A stretch of DNA of 64,000 bases from Sphingomonas sp. (GTDB lineage Bacteria > Pseudomonadota > Alphaproteobacteria > Sphingomonadales > Sphingomonadaceae). The notes under the pieces are model-generated. The model saw nothing but the letters and a program-made list of their open reading frames with translations, was not told the DNA's origin and made no database searches. Shown here piece after piece: positions 7,524 through 17,600 of this stretch. Numbering within the stretch: position 1 is the stretch's first letter; each line of letters begins with the position of its first letter. The stretch is taken from NCBI RefSeq assembly GCF_003248515.1, contig NZ_QFOB01000008.1, positions 62,001-126,000 on the forward strand, written 5' to 3'. A program made the position numbers and the translations under genes.

Positions 7524-9791
7524 ATGCGTCTTTCGAATAATACCGCCATGGCCCGGTGCCTGATCCTCGCGGGTATGGCCTCGATCGGCAGCGCCGCCTT
7601 CGCGCAGGATGCCGCCCCGCAGCCCGCCGCCGCTTCCGCCCAGCCCGATCCTACCGCCGCCGGCGAAATCGTCGTGACCGCGCAGAAGCGCGCCCAGCGC
7701 ATCCAGGACGTGCCGGTGGCCGTGCAGGTGCTGGGGGGCGAGGCGCTGACCGCGCAGGGCGTCCGCCAGTTCGCCGATCTCACGAAGGCAACCCCGTCGC
7801 TGCTGATCCGCCCCTCCGAGCAGCCGGTGAATAATTCCATCTCGATCCGCGGCATCGGCACCTTCGCCTTCTCGCCTTCGGTGGAGCCTTCGGTCGCCGT
7901 GCAGATCGATGACGTGCCCGTGCAGTTCCTGGCCCGCGCCTTCGCCGATCTGAGCGATATCGAGCGTGTCGAGGTGCTGCGCGGCCCGCAGAGCACGCTT
8001 TATGGCCGGGCCGCCTCGGCCGGCCTCATCAACATCATCACGCAGAATCCGACTGCGGATTTCACCGGCCGCATCGGCGGCGTCGTCACCACCGATCGCG
8101 AATATGCCGTCAACGGCGCGATTTCCGGCCCGATCGGCGAAACGGCCGGCTTCCGCCTGAACGCCAATTACGACAAGTTCGAGGGCAATGTCCGCAACCT
8201 GACGACCGGCGACCGGGTGAATGGTTTCCGCACGCTTTCGATCAAGGGCAAGGTCGTCTGGGATCCCACCTCGACGCTGAACCTCACGCTTTCCGGCGGC
8301 TATATCGACGGCACGACGACGATCGGTCGCCCGTTCATCCGGCTCGGGGCTGCCGCCCGCCTGCGTGGCGTGGCCGCTTATGATCCGTCGGTGTTCGCGC
8401 CTGGCATCGTCGCGACCGAGGACAACACCAAGGTTACCAACAACATCAATTCGGGCACGGATTACAGCGATTATTCGGCCTCGCTGCGCGCCTCGCTGGA
8501 TCTGGGCTTCGCCAGCCTGATGTCGATCACTGGCTATGACAAGTTCCGCCAGTTCGACATTCTCGATCAGGATGAATCGCCGGTCGCCGCACTCGACAAT
8601 CGCCAGTTCGGCACGTTCCGCACGCATAGCTGGAGCCAGGAATTCCGGCTCGTGGCGCCGGGCAAGAACCGCTTCCGCTACACGCTCGGCCTCTATTATT
8701 CGGATCTGGAGCTGAGCCGCGTCTTCCAGCGCGGGCCCTATTTCTCGATCGCCAACTGGTATGCCACCAACGGCACCCGCCAATATGCGGCGTTCGGCCA
8801 GCTGGAATATGATCTGTTCGTGAACACCACGCTGATCGGCGGCGCGCGCGCCGGCAAGAACAAGATCGACTATCGCTTCACCGATTATGCGGCCGCGGGC
8901 GTGCCGACCTTCGCCGGCAACGACAGCGCCAGCTACGAAACCTACAAGGCCGGCGTGCAGCAGAAGTTCACGCCCGACATCATGGGCTTCGTGACCTATG
9001 CCACCGGCTATAAGGGGCAGGCCTATGATATCGGCACGGGCTTCAACCTCGTCCGCCAGAATTCGGGCCCGGTGCAGCCGGAGCGTTCGAAGGACTGGCA
9101 GATCGGCCTGAAGACGCAGTTCTTCGATCGCCGCGTGACCTTCAACGTCACGCTGTTCGACACGAAGTTCAAGAACTTCCAGGCGCAGGGCATCGAGACC
9201 CTGTCCGACGGGACGACCAATTTCCGTCTCGCCAATGTCGGCCGGCTGCGCACCAAGGGCGTCGAGATCGAGGGCAGCTTTCGTGCCGCCACCGACCTCA
9301 ATTTCTCTGGCGGCGTGACCTATAACGATGCCAAGATCACCGAATTCCCCGGCGCCCAATGCTATCCCAACCAGACCGTCGCGCAGGGTTGCACCGGCAC
9401 ACCGGCGCGCCAGAACCTCGCCGGCTATCGCCCGCCGCAGGCGCCCAAATGGAAGGCTTCCGTGAGCGGCGAATATACGCCGAGCCTGACGCCCACGCTG
9501 GATGGCGTGCTGCAGGCGAGCTACAGCTATCAGAGCGGGATCAATTTCTCGATCAACCAGGATCCCCAGACCTATCAGTCGGGCTATGGCATCGCCAACC
9601 TGTCGGCCGGCGTGCGTGCGCCGGATCGCAAGTGGGAAGTCGTGCTGTTCGTCAACAACCTGTTCGACAAGCATTACTTCTCGAACATGAACAACGATAC
9701 GGGCAACCATGCCAACCAGCTGGCGACGCTGGGCTATCTGGCGCGCGACTATAATCGCTACGGCGGCCTGCGCGCCTCCTACAAGTTCTGA
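7524..9791 (+). CDS. TonB-dependent receptor, probable oligosaccharide importer
   Basis: A 755-residue outer-membrane receptor with a signal peptide (cleavage near AFAQ, residue 28), a TonB-box-like EIVVTA (about 48-53), a plug domain with SIRGIGTF and ERVEVLRGPQSTLYGR, and a 22-strand barrel ending in Phe. There is no N-terminal STN signalling domain. The ATG at 7524 follows an AGGGGAGGG ribosome site; an in-frame ATG at 7488 lacks one. Position after the galactose genes and behind the shared operator suggests uptake of galactose-containing pectin or galactan fragments; the substrate is inferred. Confidence 0.9.
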   Translation: MRLSNNTAMARCLILAGMASIGSAAFAQDAAPQPAAASAQPDPTAAGEIVVTAQKRAQRIQDVPVAVQVLGGEALTAQGVRQFADLTKATPSLLIRPSEQPVNNSISIRGIGTFAFSPSVEPSVAVQIDDVPVQFLARAFADLSDIERVEVLRGPQSTLYGRAASAGLINIITQNPTADFTGRIGGVVTTDREYAVNGAISGPIGETAGFRLNANYDKFEGNVRNLTTGDRVNGFRTLSIKGKVVWDPTSTLNLTLSGGYIDGTTTIGRPFIRLGAAARLRGVAAYDPSVFAPGIVATEDNTKVTNNINSGTDYSDYSASLRASLDLGFASLMSITGYDKFRQFDILDQDESPVAALDNRQFGTFRTHSWSQEFRLVAPGKNRFRYTLGLYYSDLELSRVFQRGPYFSIANWYATNGTRQYAAFGQLEYDLFVNTTLIGGARAGKNKIDYRFTDYAAAGVPTFAGNDSASYETYKAGVQQKFTPDIMGFVTYATGYKGQAYDIGTGFNLVRQNSGPVQPERSKDWQIGLKTQFFDRRVTFNVTLFDTKFKNFQAQGIETLSDGTTNFRLANVGRLRTKGVEIEGSFRAATDLNFSGGVTYNDAKITEFPGAQCYPNQTVAQGCTGTPARQNLAGYRPPQAPKWKASVSGEYTPSLTPTLDGVLQASYSYQSGINFSINQDPQTYQSGYGIANLSAGVRAPDRKWEVVLFVNNLFDKHYFSNMNNDTGNHANQLATLGYLARDYNRYGGLRASYKF

Positions 9792-9800
9792 GGTCGATCG

Positions 9801-9828
9801 GCGGGGAGGGCGCGGCTCTTTCCCGCCC
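9801..9828 (+). terminator. Candidate terminator after the TBDR
   Basis: GGCGGGGA and TTCCCGCC pair (one G-T wobble) around a 12-nt loop, 10 nt after the receptor stop. There is no clear T-run. Confidence 0.35.
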
Positions 9829-9845
9829 CGGCCCGCAGCCGATCC

Positions 9846-10240
9846 TCACCCCGACAGGTGCGCCAGCACCTGCCGATCCACTGGCCGGACGCAGCGATGC
9901 GCCCGGCCTTTTGGTTTTCCGGGCCGGCCCCGAGGCCGCTGCGAAATATGCGAGAGGAGGAACGCCATGCGGTCCGCGATCGGGGCGAGGGGCAGCGGGA
10001 CAAGCTCGTAGCCGAGCTTGCCATAGACATCCGCCATCGCGCGACAGTTTGCCTCGGCCTCGGCCGGAGACTGTTTCCGCCCGGCATCCCGCGCGAATAT
10101 GGCCGGCCGGCGCGGCGCGATGTCTATCCGTGCGGCGTAGCGACAGCGCTCGGCCGCGCGCCGGGTGGCGTCGGCGACCGGCAGACCGCAGATAGCCGAT
10201 GACATCGGGAATGCCGCGATCCAAGACCACCGGCCCCGGC
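9846..10240 (-). pseudogene. Remnant of an AAA family ATPase, truncated and frameshifted
   Basis: Two minus-strand frames each carry part of a small P-loop ATPase family I recognise from its C-terminal half. The first frame gives VVLDRGIPDVIGYL (about 10230-10189). The match then continues in another frame as GLPVADATRRAAE, IFARDAGRKQSPAEAEAN and YGKLGYELVPLPLAPI (about 10188-9940). The frame changes near 10188. The N-terminal half with the Walker A loop is absent: the kduI gene ends at 10299, only about 60 nt away. No single intact frame spans the region, so I call it a decayed fragment. It lies between the galactose and the pectin blocks. Confidence 0.75.
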
Positions 10241-10298
10241 ATCGCCGCCGCGTGCCGAGAGGATCGCATGTGGCAGGGGCGGGAGCCGGGCAGGCCGC

Positions 10299-11132
10299 TC
10301 AGCGCAGCTGGCAGACGTCCTTCACGTCCATATCCTCATAATCCAGATTCTCGCCCGCCATCGCCCAGATGAAGGAATAAGCGCGCGTGCCCGATCCCAT
10401 GTGGACCGACCAGGGCGGCGAGATCACGACCTGCTCGTTTTCCATCACGATATGCCGCAGCGCATCGGGCTGGCCCATATAATGGAAGATGCGGTCGCCT
10501 TCCTCGAGATCGAAATAGAGATAGATCTCGCTGCGCCGCTCGTGGACGTGAGGCGGCATCGTGTTCCAGACCGAGCCGGGCTTCAGCAGCGTCATGCCCA
10601 GGCACAGCGACGCGCTGGAGCAGGTGTGCGGAAGGACGAGCTGGTAGATGTCGCGCTCGTTGGAGGTTTCGAGGCTGCCGCGCTGCATCGTCGCGGCATC
10701 CGCCAGCGTCATCTTCTTGCGCGGGAAGGCGCGATGGGCGGGCACGCTCAACAGATAGAAGCGCGCGCCCTCGCCCGCGAAGATCACGTCCTCCGTGCCC
10801 ATCGGCACGTAGAGCGATTCATATTTGTCGAGCGTGAACGTCTCTCCATCGAGCATGACGCTGCCGGGGCCGCCGATATTGACGATGCCCAGTTCCCGTC
10901 GCTCCAGCAGGGGATGGCCCAGGGCGCTCTCCGGCTCCGTGTGGCGCGGCAACGGGAGCGGGGTGGCGCCCGGCACGGCGCCGCCGATGATGAAGCGCTC
11001 GCCATGCGAATAGGTCAGCACGATCTCGCCCGCGCGGAAGATGTCGCCCACCAGATAGCGGTCGCGCAGATCCTGATTGGAGGCGCCGGCCATCATATCC
11101 GGGTGGGTGGCGTAATAGGTCTTTTCGAACAA
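10299..11132 (-). CDS. kduI: 5-dehydro-4-deoxy-D-glucuronate isomerase
   Basis: A 277-residue cupin isomerase, same length as E. coli KduI (278). The zinc ligands are visible as His195, His197 and Glu202 (PPHVHERRSEIYLYF) and His244 (WSVHMGSGT). It converts 4-deoxy-5-threo-hexosulose uronate, released from unsaturated uronides, to 3-deoxy-D-glycero-2,5-hexodiulosonate in pectin breakdown. It is the last gene of the MFS-GH88/105-kduI operon, 17 nt after the hydrolase. KduD, the next enzyme, is not in the window. Confidence 0.95.
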   Translation of the reverse strand: MFEKTYYATHPDMMAGASNQDLRDRYLVGDIFRAGEIVLTYSHGERFIIGGAVPGATPLPLPRHTEPESALGHPLLERRELGIVNIGGPGSVMLDGETFTLDKYESLYVPMGTEDVIFAGEGARFYLLSVPAHRAFPRKKMTLADAATMQRGSLETSNERDIYQLVLPHTCSSASLCLGMTLLKPGSVWNTMPPHVHERRSEIYLYFDLEEGDRIFHYMGQPDALRHIVMENEQVVISPPWSVHMGSGTRAYSFIWAMAGENLDYEDMDVKDVCQLR

Positions 11133-11149
11133 GGAACAGGCTCCGGGAT

Positions 11150-12328
11150 TCAGCGGGCGGCGAGGGGGCTGGCCGCAGGGGCGCGATCGAGCGCGTCGAT
11201 CGCCGTGGCGGCGAGCAGAAAGGCGCCGACGCCATAATATTGGGTGTCGCCTGGCAGCACTTTTTCGGGCTGGTCGCTTACCTGCTGCACCCAGCCGAGG
11301 CGGCCATCGGGCTGGATGCTCTTCACAAGAGCGGCCCAGCCCTTGCGGGCGACGGGCTCATAGCCGGCCCTGTCGAGCAGGCCGGCCCTGACGCCCCAGG
11401 CCATGCCATAGGTGTAGAAGCCGGTGCCGCTCGATTCCGGCGGCGAACCCTCCATCGCCAGCAGCGAGGGCGCCCAATAGCCGTCCGCCTTCTGCAGCGT
11501 CTTCAGCCGCGCCGCCATCTCGACGAACAGGGCTTCCAGCCGCTGGCGGTCGGCGCTGCCCTGCGGCAGCAGCGGGATCATGCGGGGCAGCGCCGCGAAC
11601 ACCCAGCCATTGCCGCGCGCCCAGAAAAGCTTCCGCTTCGCCTCGTCACGCATCACGAAGAAGCGGCTGTCGCGATAATAAAGATGCTCGGCCGGATCGA
11701 ACAGGAAATCGGTCGTCGCCCAGAATTCCTTGAGCGCGAACTGGCGATAGCGATTGTCGCCCGTCTGGTTGCTCAGTTCCAGCATGGCGGGCGGCGCCAT
11801 GAACAAAGCATCGCACCAGCACCAGCGCTTCAGGCATTCGGTGTGATCATAGCCTTCGGGCGGTTGGTAGAAGGCCAGCGACACATGAGCGGGATTGGCG
11901 AGGATGAAATCGAAGGCCTTGCGGGCGGGGGCGATCGCCTCCGCCCCCGCGCCATGCTTCGCCGCCCACAGATAGGATTGGGTGATGACGAGATCGTCGG
12001 CATGATAGGGGCGGCGCGCGGGCAGCCATTCATTGGCCTTGCCCATCGCCTGCACCGCCTTCGCGATCTCCGGCGGGCCGCCGGCATCGGCCAGCGCCGT
12101 CATGCCCACCCAGAAGACGGCCTGTTCCCACGCGCGCGGATTGCGCGTCTCGGTGGTGACGCGGGAGACGTGGCCGGCATCGTCGAGCCGGGCGAGCTGC
12201 CACTCGGCCAGTTTGGTGGCGAGCGTGAGCGGCGCCTGCTGCGCGGCGGCCCCGTGCGCCGGCTGCGCCGCGATGGCGGCGGCCGGTGTGGCTGCGGCCA
12301 GCAGCAGGGCCAGGGTGCGTGCGATCAT
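11150..12328 (-). CDS. Glycoside hydrolase family 88/105, unsaturated rhamnogalacturonyl hydrolase
   Basis: A 392-residue (alpha/alpha)6-barrel hydrolase with a signal peptide (about residues 1-21), so probably periplasmic. The catalytic Asp of the family is Asp173 in RWCWCDALFMAPP; the Asp pair in YHADDLVITQSY (111-112) and FWARGNGWVF are further signatures. The family removes the 4,5-unsaturated uronic acid left by pectin or rhamnogalacturonan lyases and so supplies the KduI substrate. The open frame runs far upstream of the ATG at 12328, but that part is a shadow of the transporter. It starts 8 nt after the transporter stop. Confidence 0.9.
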   Translation of the reverse strand: MIARTLALLLAAATPAAAIAAQPAHGAAAQQAPLTLATKLAEWQLARLDDAGHVSRVTTETRNPRAWEQAVFWVGMTALADAGGPPEIAKAVQAMGKANEWLPARRPYHADDLVITQSYLWAAKHGAGAEAIAPARKAFDFILANPAHVSLAFYQPPEGYDHTECLKRWCWCDALFMAPPAMLELSNQTGDNRYRQFALKEFWATTDFLFDPAEHLYYRDSRFFVMRDEAKRKLFWARGNGWVFAALPRMIPLLPQGSADRQRLEALFVEMAARLKTLQKADGYWAPSLLAMEGSPPESSGTGFYTYGMAWGVRAGLLDRAGYEPVARKGWAALVKSIQPDGRLGWVQQVSDQPEKVLPGDTQYYGVGAFLLAATAIDALDRAPAASPLAAR

Positions 12329-12336
12329 GATGGATC

Positions 12337-13662
12337 CTAGGAGGCTGGTGTGTCGAAGGAGGCCCGCTCCAGGCGCGGACTGAGCAGGTGAAGCGCGACG
12401 AGCCCGAGGAAATAGGAACCGCCGGCCACCGCGAAGATGGGCGCATAGCTGTCCGAGATATCGAGCACGTAACCGATGAACTTCGCGATCAGCATGCCGC
12501 CGATCGCGCCTGCCGTGCCGCCGATGCCGACGACCGAGCCCACGGCGGAGCGCGGGAACAGATCGGAGGGAAGCGTGAGCAGATTGGCCGAAAAGGCCTG
12601 GTGGCCGGCGGTGGCGATGCCGAGCAGGATGACGGCGAGCCACAGCGAGCTGACATTCTGGACGAAGATGACGGGGAGGATCGCGATCGCGCAGCCCAGC
12701 ATCGTGAGCTTGCGCGCGCGATTGACCGAGATGCCGGCCTTCATCATCCGCGACGAGGCCCATCCGCCGATCACGCTGCCGCCATCCGACATCAGATAGA
12801 TCACGACGAGCGGCGGCCCGAAGCTCTTGAGATCGAGGCCATAACGCTTGCCGAGGAAATCCGGCAGCCAGAACAGGAACATCCACCAGATGGGATCGGT
12901 GAGGAACTTGGGGGCGGCATAGGCCCAGGTTTCGCGCCGGGTGAACAGCCTGCCCCAGGCCATGCGGCCGGCCGGCTGGACGGGATCGCTCTGGATCAGC
13001 GCCAGCTCCTCGGCATTCACCTTCGGATGCTCGGCCGGCGACCGGAACAGGACGAGCCACACGACGATCCAGATCACGCTGAACAGGCCGGTGATGATGA
13101 AGGCCGCGCGCCAGCCATAAGCGAGCGTGATCGCGGGCACGAGCAGGGGCGTGACGATGGCGCCCACATTCGCGCCCGCATTGAATATGCCCACCGCCAG
13201 CGCGCGCTCGCGCTGGGGAAACCAGTCCGCGACGGTTTTCAGGCCCGCCGGGAAATTGCCGGATTCGCCCAGCCCCAGCGCGAAACGCGCGAAGGCGAAG
13301 CCGGTGACGCCGCGGACGAAGCCGTGGGCGATGTGCGCAAGCGTCCAGAAGCCGAAGGCGATCGCATAGCCGAAGCGTGCGCCGATCGCGTCCATGAAGC
13401 GGCCCATGAACAGGAAGCCGATCGCATAGGCCGCCTGGAACCAGAAGACGATGTCCGCATACTGGCTTTCCTTCCAGCCGAGATCGGCCTGGAGCACCGG
13501 CTTCAGCACGCCGATCATCTGGCGATCGACATAGTTGATCGCGGTGGCGGCGAAGAGCAGCGCGCAGATCGCCCAGCGATAGCGGCTCGCGCGCCCGGTG
13601 GCGCCGGCGATGGCGGCTTCGGAATGGGGCGGGGGCGTCATGGGCGCATTCCCGTCGCGCAT
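12337..13662 (-). CDS. MFS transporter of the hexuronate/anion:cation symporter family (ExuT-like)
   Basis: A 12-helix major facilitator of about 441 residues. Seen in it: NYVDRQMIGVLKP in helix 1, a GRFMDAIGARFGY loop after helix 2, and GLGESGNFPAGLKTV in helix 4, which is typical of ExuT/GudP-type sugar-acid carriers. It probably brings unsaturated or free uronates into the cytoplasm. Two in-frame ATGs compete (13662 and 13641); neither has a strong ribosome site. It heads the operon with the GH88/105 hydrolase and kduI. A perfect TTGTAGTACAA operator (13734-13744) lies upstream. Confidence 0.85.
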   Translation of the reverse strand: MRDGNAPMTPPPHSEAAIAGATGRASRYRWAICALLFAATAINYVDRQMIGVLKPVLQADLGWKESQYADIVFWFQAAYAIGFLFMGRFMDAIGARFGYAIAFGFWTLAHIAHGFVRGVTGFAFARFALGLGESGNFPAGLKTVADWFPQRERALAVGIFNAGANVGAIVTPLLVPAITLAYGWRAAFIITGLFSVIWIVVWLVLFRSPAEHPKVNAEELALIQSDPVQPAGRMAWGRLFTRRETWAYAAPKFLTDPIWWMFLFWLPDFLGKRYGLDLKSFGPPLVVIYLMSDGGSVIGGWASSRMMKAGISVNRARKLTMLGCAIAILPVIFVQNVSSLWLAVILLGIATAGHQAFSANLLTLPSDLFPRSAVGSVVGIGGTAGAIGGMLIAKFIGYVLDISDSYAPIFAVAGGSYFLGLVALHLLSPRLERASFDTPAS

Positions 13663-13733
13663 CTTGTCCGCCCATCGTGAAACGCTGCAGCCACAGGCTC
13701 TCCTCACGCGGACTTGGGCCGCGTTTCCCAATG

Positions 13734-13744
13734 TTGTAGTACAA
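13734..13744. promoter_or_regulatory. FadR/GntR-type operator upstream of the MFS-GH-kduI operon
   Basis: TTGTA-G-TACAA is a perfect palindrome fitting TNGTNNNACNA. It lies between the transporter start and the 3' end of the GntR gene. Confidence 0.65.
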
Positions 13745-13794
13745 GTCTGCGGCGACGGTCAATGCGAGCGGCAGACGCCCGCATTGACCGTCGC

Positions 13795-14517
13795 TCATTT
13801 CCCGCGCAGGCGCGCCGTCTCGCTCAGCTGGCTGTGGCGGCTCAGGCTTTCCTGCATGTGATGGCGCGCCGCCTCGCGCGCCTTGGCCGAATCCATGCGC
13901 ACGATCGCATCGAGCAGTGCATCATGCTCCCCGCGCACCTTGGCGGCATAGCTGGCATGCGCCTCGTCGGACTGGTCGCGCAGATAGAGGTTGCGCGGCG
14001 GCACCAGCCGCACGCCGAGGAAATCGATCAGCCGCACGAAATAATCATTCTGCGTGGCCCGGGCGATGGCGAGATGGAAGGCGCTGTCGGCGCGCGCGGC
14101 GGCCGCCGGATCGTCGCCCACTTCCTCCATATGGTTCAGCGCATCGCGTATCTCGCCGATATTGGCCGTGGTGCGGCGGGCGGCGGCGAGCGACGCCATC
14201 TCCGTTTCCACGGCAAGGCGCATTTCCAGCAGCTTGATGACGTCCGCCAGCTCGCCCAGCTCGTCACGCGTGACCTGGAAGGCGCGGTAGCGCGCGGTTT
14301 CGGCAACGAACACGCCCGATCCCTGACGAGAGGTGGTGAGCCCCTGCGAGGCGAGCCGCGCGACGGCCTCGCGCACCACGGTGCGGCTTACCTTCTCGGT
14401 TTCGGCCAGTTCCTTCTGGGTCGGAAAGCGCGATCCCGGCGCCATCTCGCCCGAGACGATCCGGCCTTCCAGCTTGCGGAACAGGCTATCCGATAATGAG
14501 CCTGCACTTCCCGCCAC
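13795..14517 (-). CDS. GntR family regulator, FadR subfamily (FCD domain)
   Basis: A 240-residue regulator with an N-terminal winged helix (about residues 8-75; FPTQKELAETEKVSRTVVREAV is split across the recognition region) and a C-terminal all-helical FCD ligand domain with the Asp/His metal or ligand site (DSAFHLAIARAT, GEHDALLDAI, HHMQ). FCD regulators of this type usually bind sugar acids or uronates and repress until induced. The start is GTG at 14517; an ATG two bases upstream is out of frame. It lies between the uronate operon and the divergent GH2 gene. Four TTGTnnnACAA sites in this locus are its likely targets; this link is inferred. Confidence 0.9.
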   Translation of the reverse strand: MAGSAGSLSDSLFRKLEGRIVSGEMAPGSRFPTQKELAETEKVSRTVVREAVARLASQGLTTSRQGSGVFVAETARYRAFQVTRDELGELADVIKLLEMRLAVETEMASLAAARRTTANIGEIRDALNHMEEVGDDPAAAARADSAFHLAIARATQNDYFVRLIDFLGVRLVPPRNLYLRDQSDEAHASYAAKVRGEHDALLDAIVRMDSAKAREAARHHMQESLSRHSQLSETARLRGK

Positions 14518-14570
14518 ATCCGTCTCCCGTTCTACCGCCCACCATCATCATCGAACGGTCATCGGCTCAC

Positions 14571-14582
14571 TTGTAATACCAA
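14571..14582. promoter_or_regulatory. Imperfect FadR/GntR-type operator between gntR and the GH2 gene
   Basis: TTGTAATACCAA differs from the TTGTnnnACAA pattern by one base or one inserted C. It lies in the 152-nt divergent region and would suit autoregulation plus control of the GH2 operon. Confidence 0.4.
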
Positions 14583-14669
14583 TTCGACGGATGTAGCCAG
14601 AGCCTAACATCGAAGAGCGCACCGGTCGATCCTCCGGACGGCGTCACGGAGAGCGAGAGGCCCGAAGCC

Positions 14670-17600
14670 GTGCAGAAATCATTCCGCCCCCTCCTCGCGA
14701 GCCTTGCCGGCTTGTATGCCATGCGCGCCGTGGCGGCCGTGCCGGATCCGGCGCCGCCGATCCAGCCACAGGTGGATGCGAGCCGCCCGGACTGGGAAAA
14801 TCCGGCCATCTACGCGATCGGCAAGGAGCCCGCGCGCGCCACCGGCTTTCCATTCGAAAGCCGCGCCAAGGCGATCGCCGGCCACCGCACCAAATCCGAT
14901 CGCTTCCTGCTGCTGACGGGGATGTGGCGTTTCTCCTTCTCGCCCAGCGCCGATGCGCTGCCGCGGGGCTTTGAAAAGCCCGATTATGACGTGTCGGGCT
15001 GGAAGGAGATCAAGGTCCCGTCCGACTGGCAGGCCGAGGGCTACGATCAGGCCCGCTATTTCAACATCACCTATCCTTTCCCGGCGAACCGCCCGCTGAT
15101 CCCGCATGCGACCAATCCGGTTGGCTCCTATCGCAGGGATGTCGATCTCCCGGCGGGCTGGGCGGGGCAGGATGTGATCCTGCACATCGGCGCGGCGGGA
15201 TCCGCTTATTATGTTTGGGTGAACGGCCAGAAGGTCGGCTATTCGGAGGACAGCAAGCTGCCGTCCGAATTCGATGTGACGCGCTTCCTGCATCCCGGGC
15301 GCAACACGATCGCGATCCAGGTCTATCGCTGGTCGGATGGCTCCTATCTCGAGGATCAGGATTTCTGGCGCGTCTCCGGTATCGAGCGCGAAGTGTTCCT
15401 GATGGCGGCGCCCAGGACGCGCATCCGCGACTTCTTCGTCCATGCCGGGCTGGAAAACGGCTATCGCGACGGCGCGCTGAAGGTGGACCTTGCCGTCACG
15501 CCCTCCGTCGCCGCCACCACGGCGCGGATCGTGCTGCTCGACAGGGACGACAGGACGCAGCTGCTGACGGCATCGGCGCCGGTGAAGGGCGGCCAGGAGC
15601 GCGCCGTCACGCTTTCCGCCACATTGCCGAACGTGCGGCCCTGGTCGGCGGAAACGCCCAATCTCTACATGCTGCTGGTGGAGCTGTACGACGCGAAGGG
15701 CAATATCCTTCAATCCACCTGGAGCCGGATCGGTTTTCGCGACGTGGCGATCCGGAACGGCCTCGTCACCGTGAACGGCAAGCCGGTCACGATCCGCGGC
15801 GTCAATCGCCACGAGCATGACCCTGAAACCTTCCATGTCGTGTCGCTGGAATCGATGGAGCGCGATATCCAGCTGATGAAGCAGAACAATATCAATGCTC
15901 TGCGCACATCCCACTATCCGAACGATCCTCGCCTCTATGAGCTGGCCGATCGCTATGGCCTGTATGTGATGGATGAGGCCGATATCGAGAGCCACCATTA
16001 TATGGAATGGTCGAACAACCATCCCGAGGTGCGCGGAAAATATCAGATCGGCTTCGATCCGGCCTGGGAGGGCGCGCATGTCTCCCGCGTGATGAACATG
16101 GTGGAGCGCGACAAGAACCACCCTTCGGTGATCTTCTGGTCGCTGGGCAACGAGGCCGGCATCGGCCCCAATTTCGCGAAGGCCGCCGCCGCCGCGCGGG
16201 CGCGCGATCCGGGGCGGCTCATCTCCTATCTCGGCTGGGGCACGTGGGACAATCAGCGCGAGCACCGGCCCAACGATTATGCCGACATCTATGCGCCCAT
16301 GTATGACAGCGCCGCCAAGCTGGAAGATTATGCGACCAACTTCAATTTCCGCCAGCCTCTGATCGAGTGCGAATATGCGCACATGATGGGCAATTCGGGT
16401 GGCGACCTGAAGGATTACTGGGACGTCATCTACGCCCATCCGGATAAATTGCAGGGCGGTTTCGTCTGGGATTGGGTGGATCAATCCATGTACCGCAAGA
16501 CGGCCGATGGGCGGCCTTATTGGGGCATGGGCGGCGAATATGGCCCCAACCCCGGCGGCGAGCTGGAATTTGGCGACGGGCTCACCCAATCGGATCGCAC
16601 GCCCAACCCCCAATTGTTCGAGCTGCGCAAGGTCTATGCGCCGGTGCAGTTCGCCGATTTCGATGCGAAGGCCGGCACGGTGCGGGTGATCAACCGCAAC
16701 GATTTCGTCGATCTCTCGCGCTATGCGTTCAGCTGGCAGATCGCCAATGACGGCGTGATCGTGGCGCGCGGCGATCTGCCCCCCTTGGCCACGCCCGCGC
16801 GCGGGCAGGAGACGGTTGCGCTCGCCCTGCCGACGATCAAGCGCGCGCCGGGATCGGAATTGCTGCTGACGATCGTCGCGCGCGCCAGGGCGGATACCGC
16901 GCCCGCCGTCGCGGCGGGGCAGGTGATCGGCTGGGAGCAGTTCGCGATGGGGACGGTGCAGCCGGCCGACGCGCCGCTGCCGGCGGGCCGCGTGACGCTG
17001 ACGGACCGGGGCGGGCGCGTGAGCCTGTCGGCCGGCGGCGCCGAACTGACGATCGATCGCGCGACCGGTCTTGTCGATCATTATGCGGCCGGCGGGCAGA
17101 CCCTGCTCAGCGGCGGCGCGCCCAATTTCACGCGCGCCGCCACCGACAATGATATCGGCACCCGCACGATCAGCACGCATGCGATCTGGCAGCAGGCATC
17201 GGATGTACGCACCGTCGAGGCGATCACGCCCCGCCGGCTGGATGACGGCCGCGCCGAAGTGACGGTGCGCCATGCAGTTGGCGGGGGCGTGGCGCGTTTC
17301 GTGACGCGCTATGTGATGAACGGCGATGGATCTCTGGCGGTGGAGGGCGACATGACGCCCACGGGCAGCGACCTGCCCGATCCGCTGCGCGTGGGCCTGT
17401 CCTATCGCATGCCCTTCGCGTTCGACACGCTGGAATGGTATGGGCGTGGGCCGCATGAAAGCTATGCGGATCGCAAGACGGGTGCCCCGATCGCGCTGTG
17501 GCGCGGCCGCATCGCGGAGCAGAATCACGATTACATGCGGCCACAGGAAACCGGCAACAAGGTGGACGTCCGCTGGATGGAGCTGACCCGGCCGGGTGCC

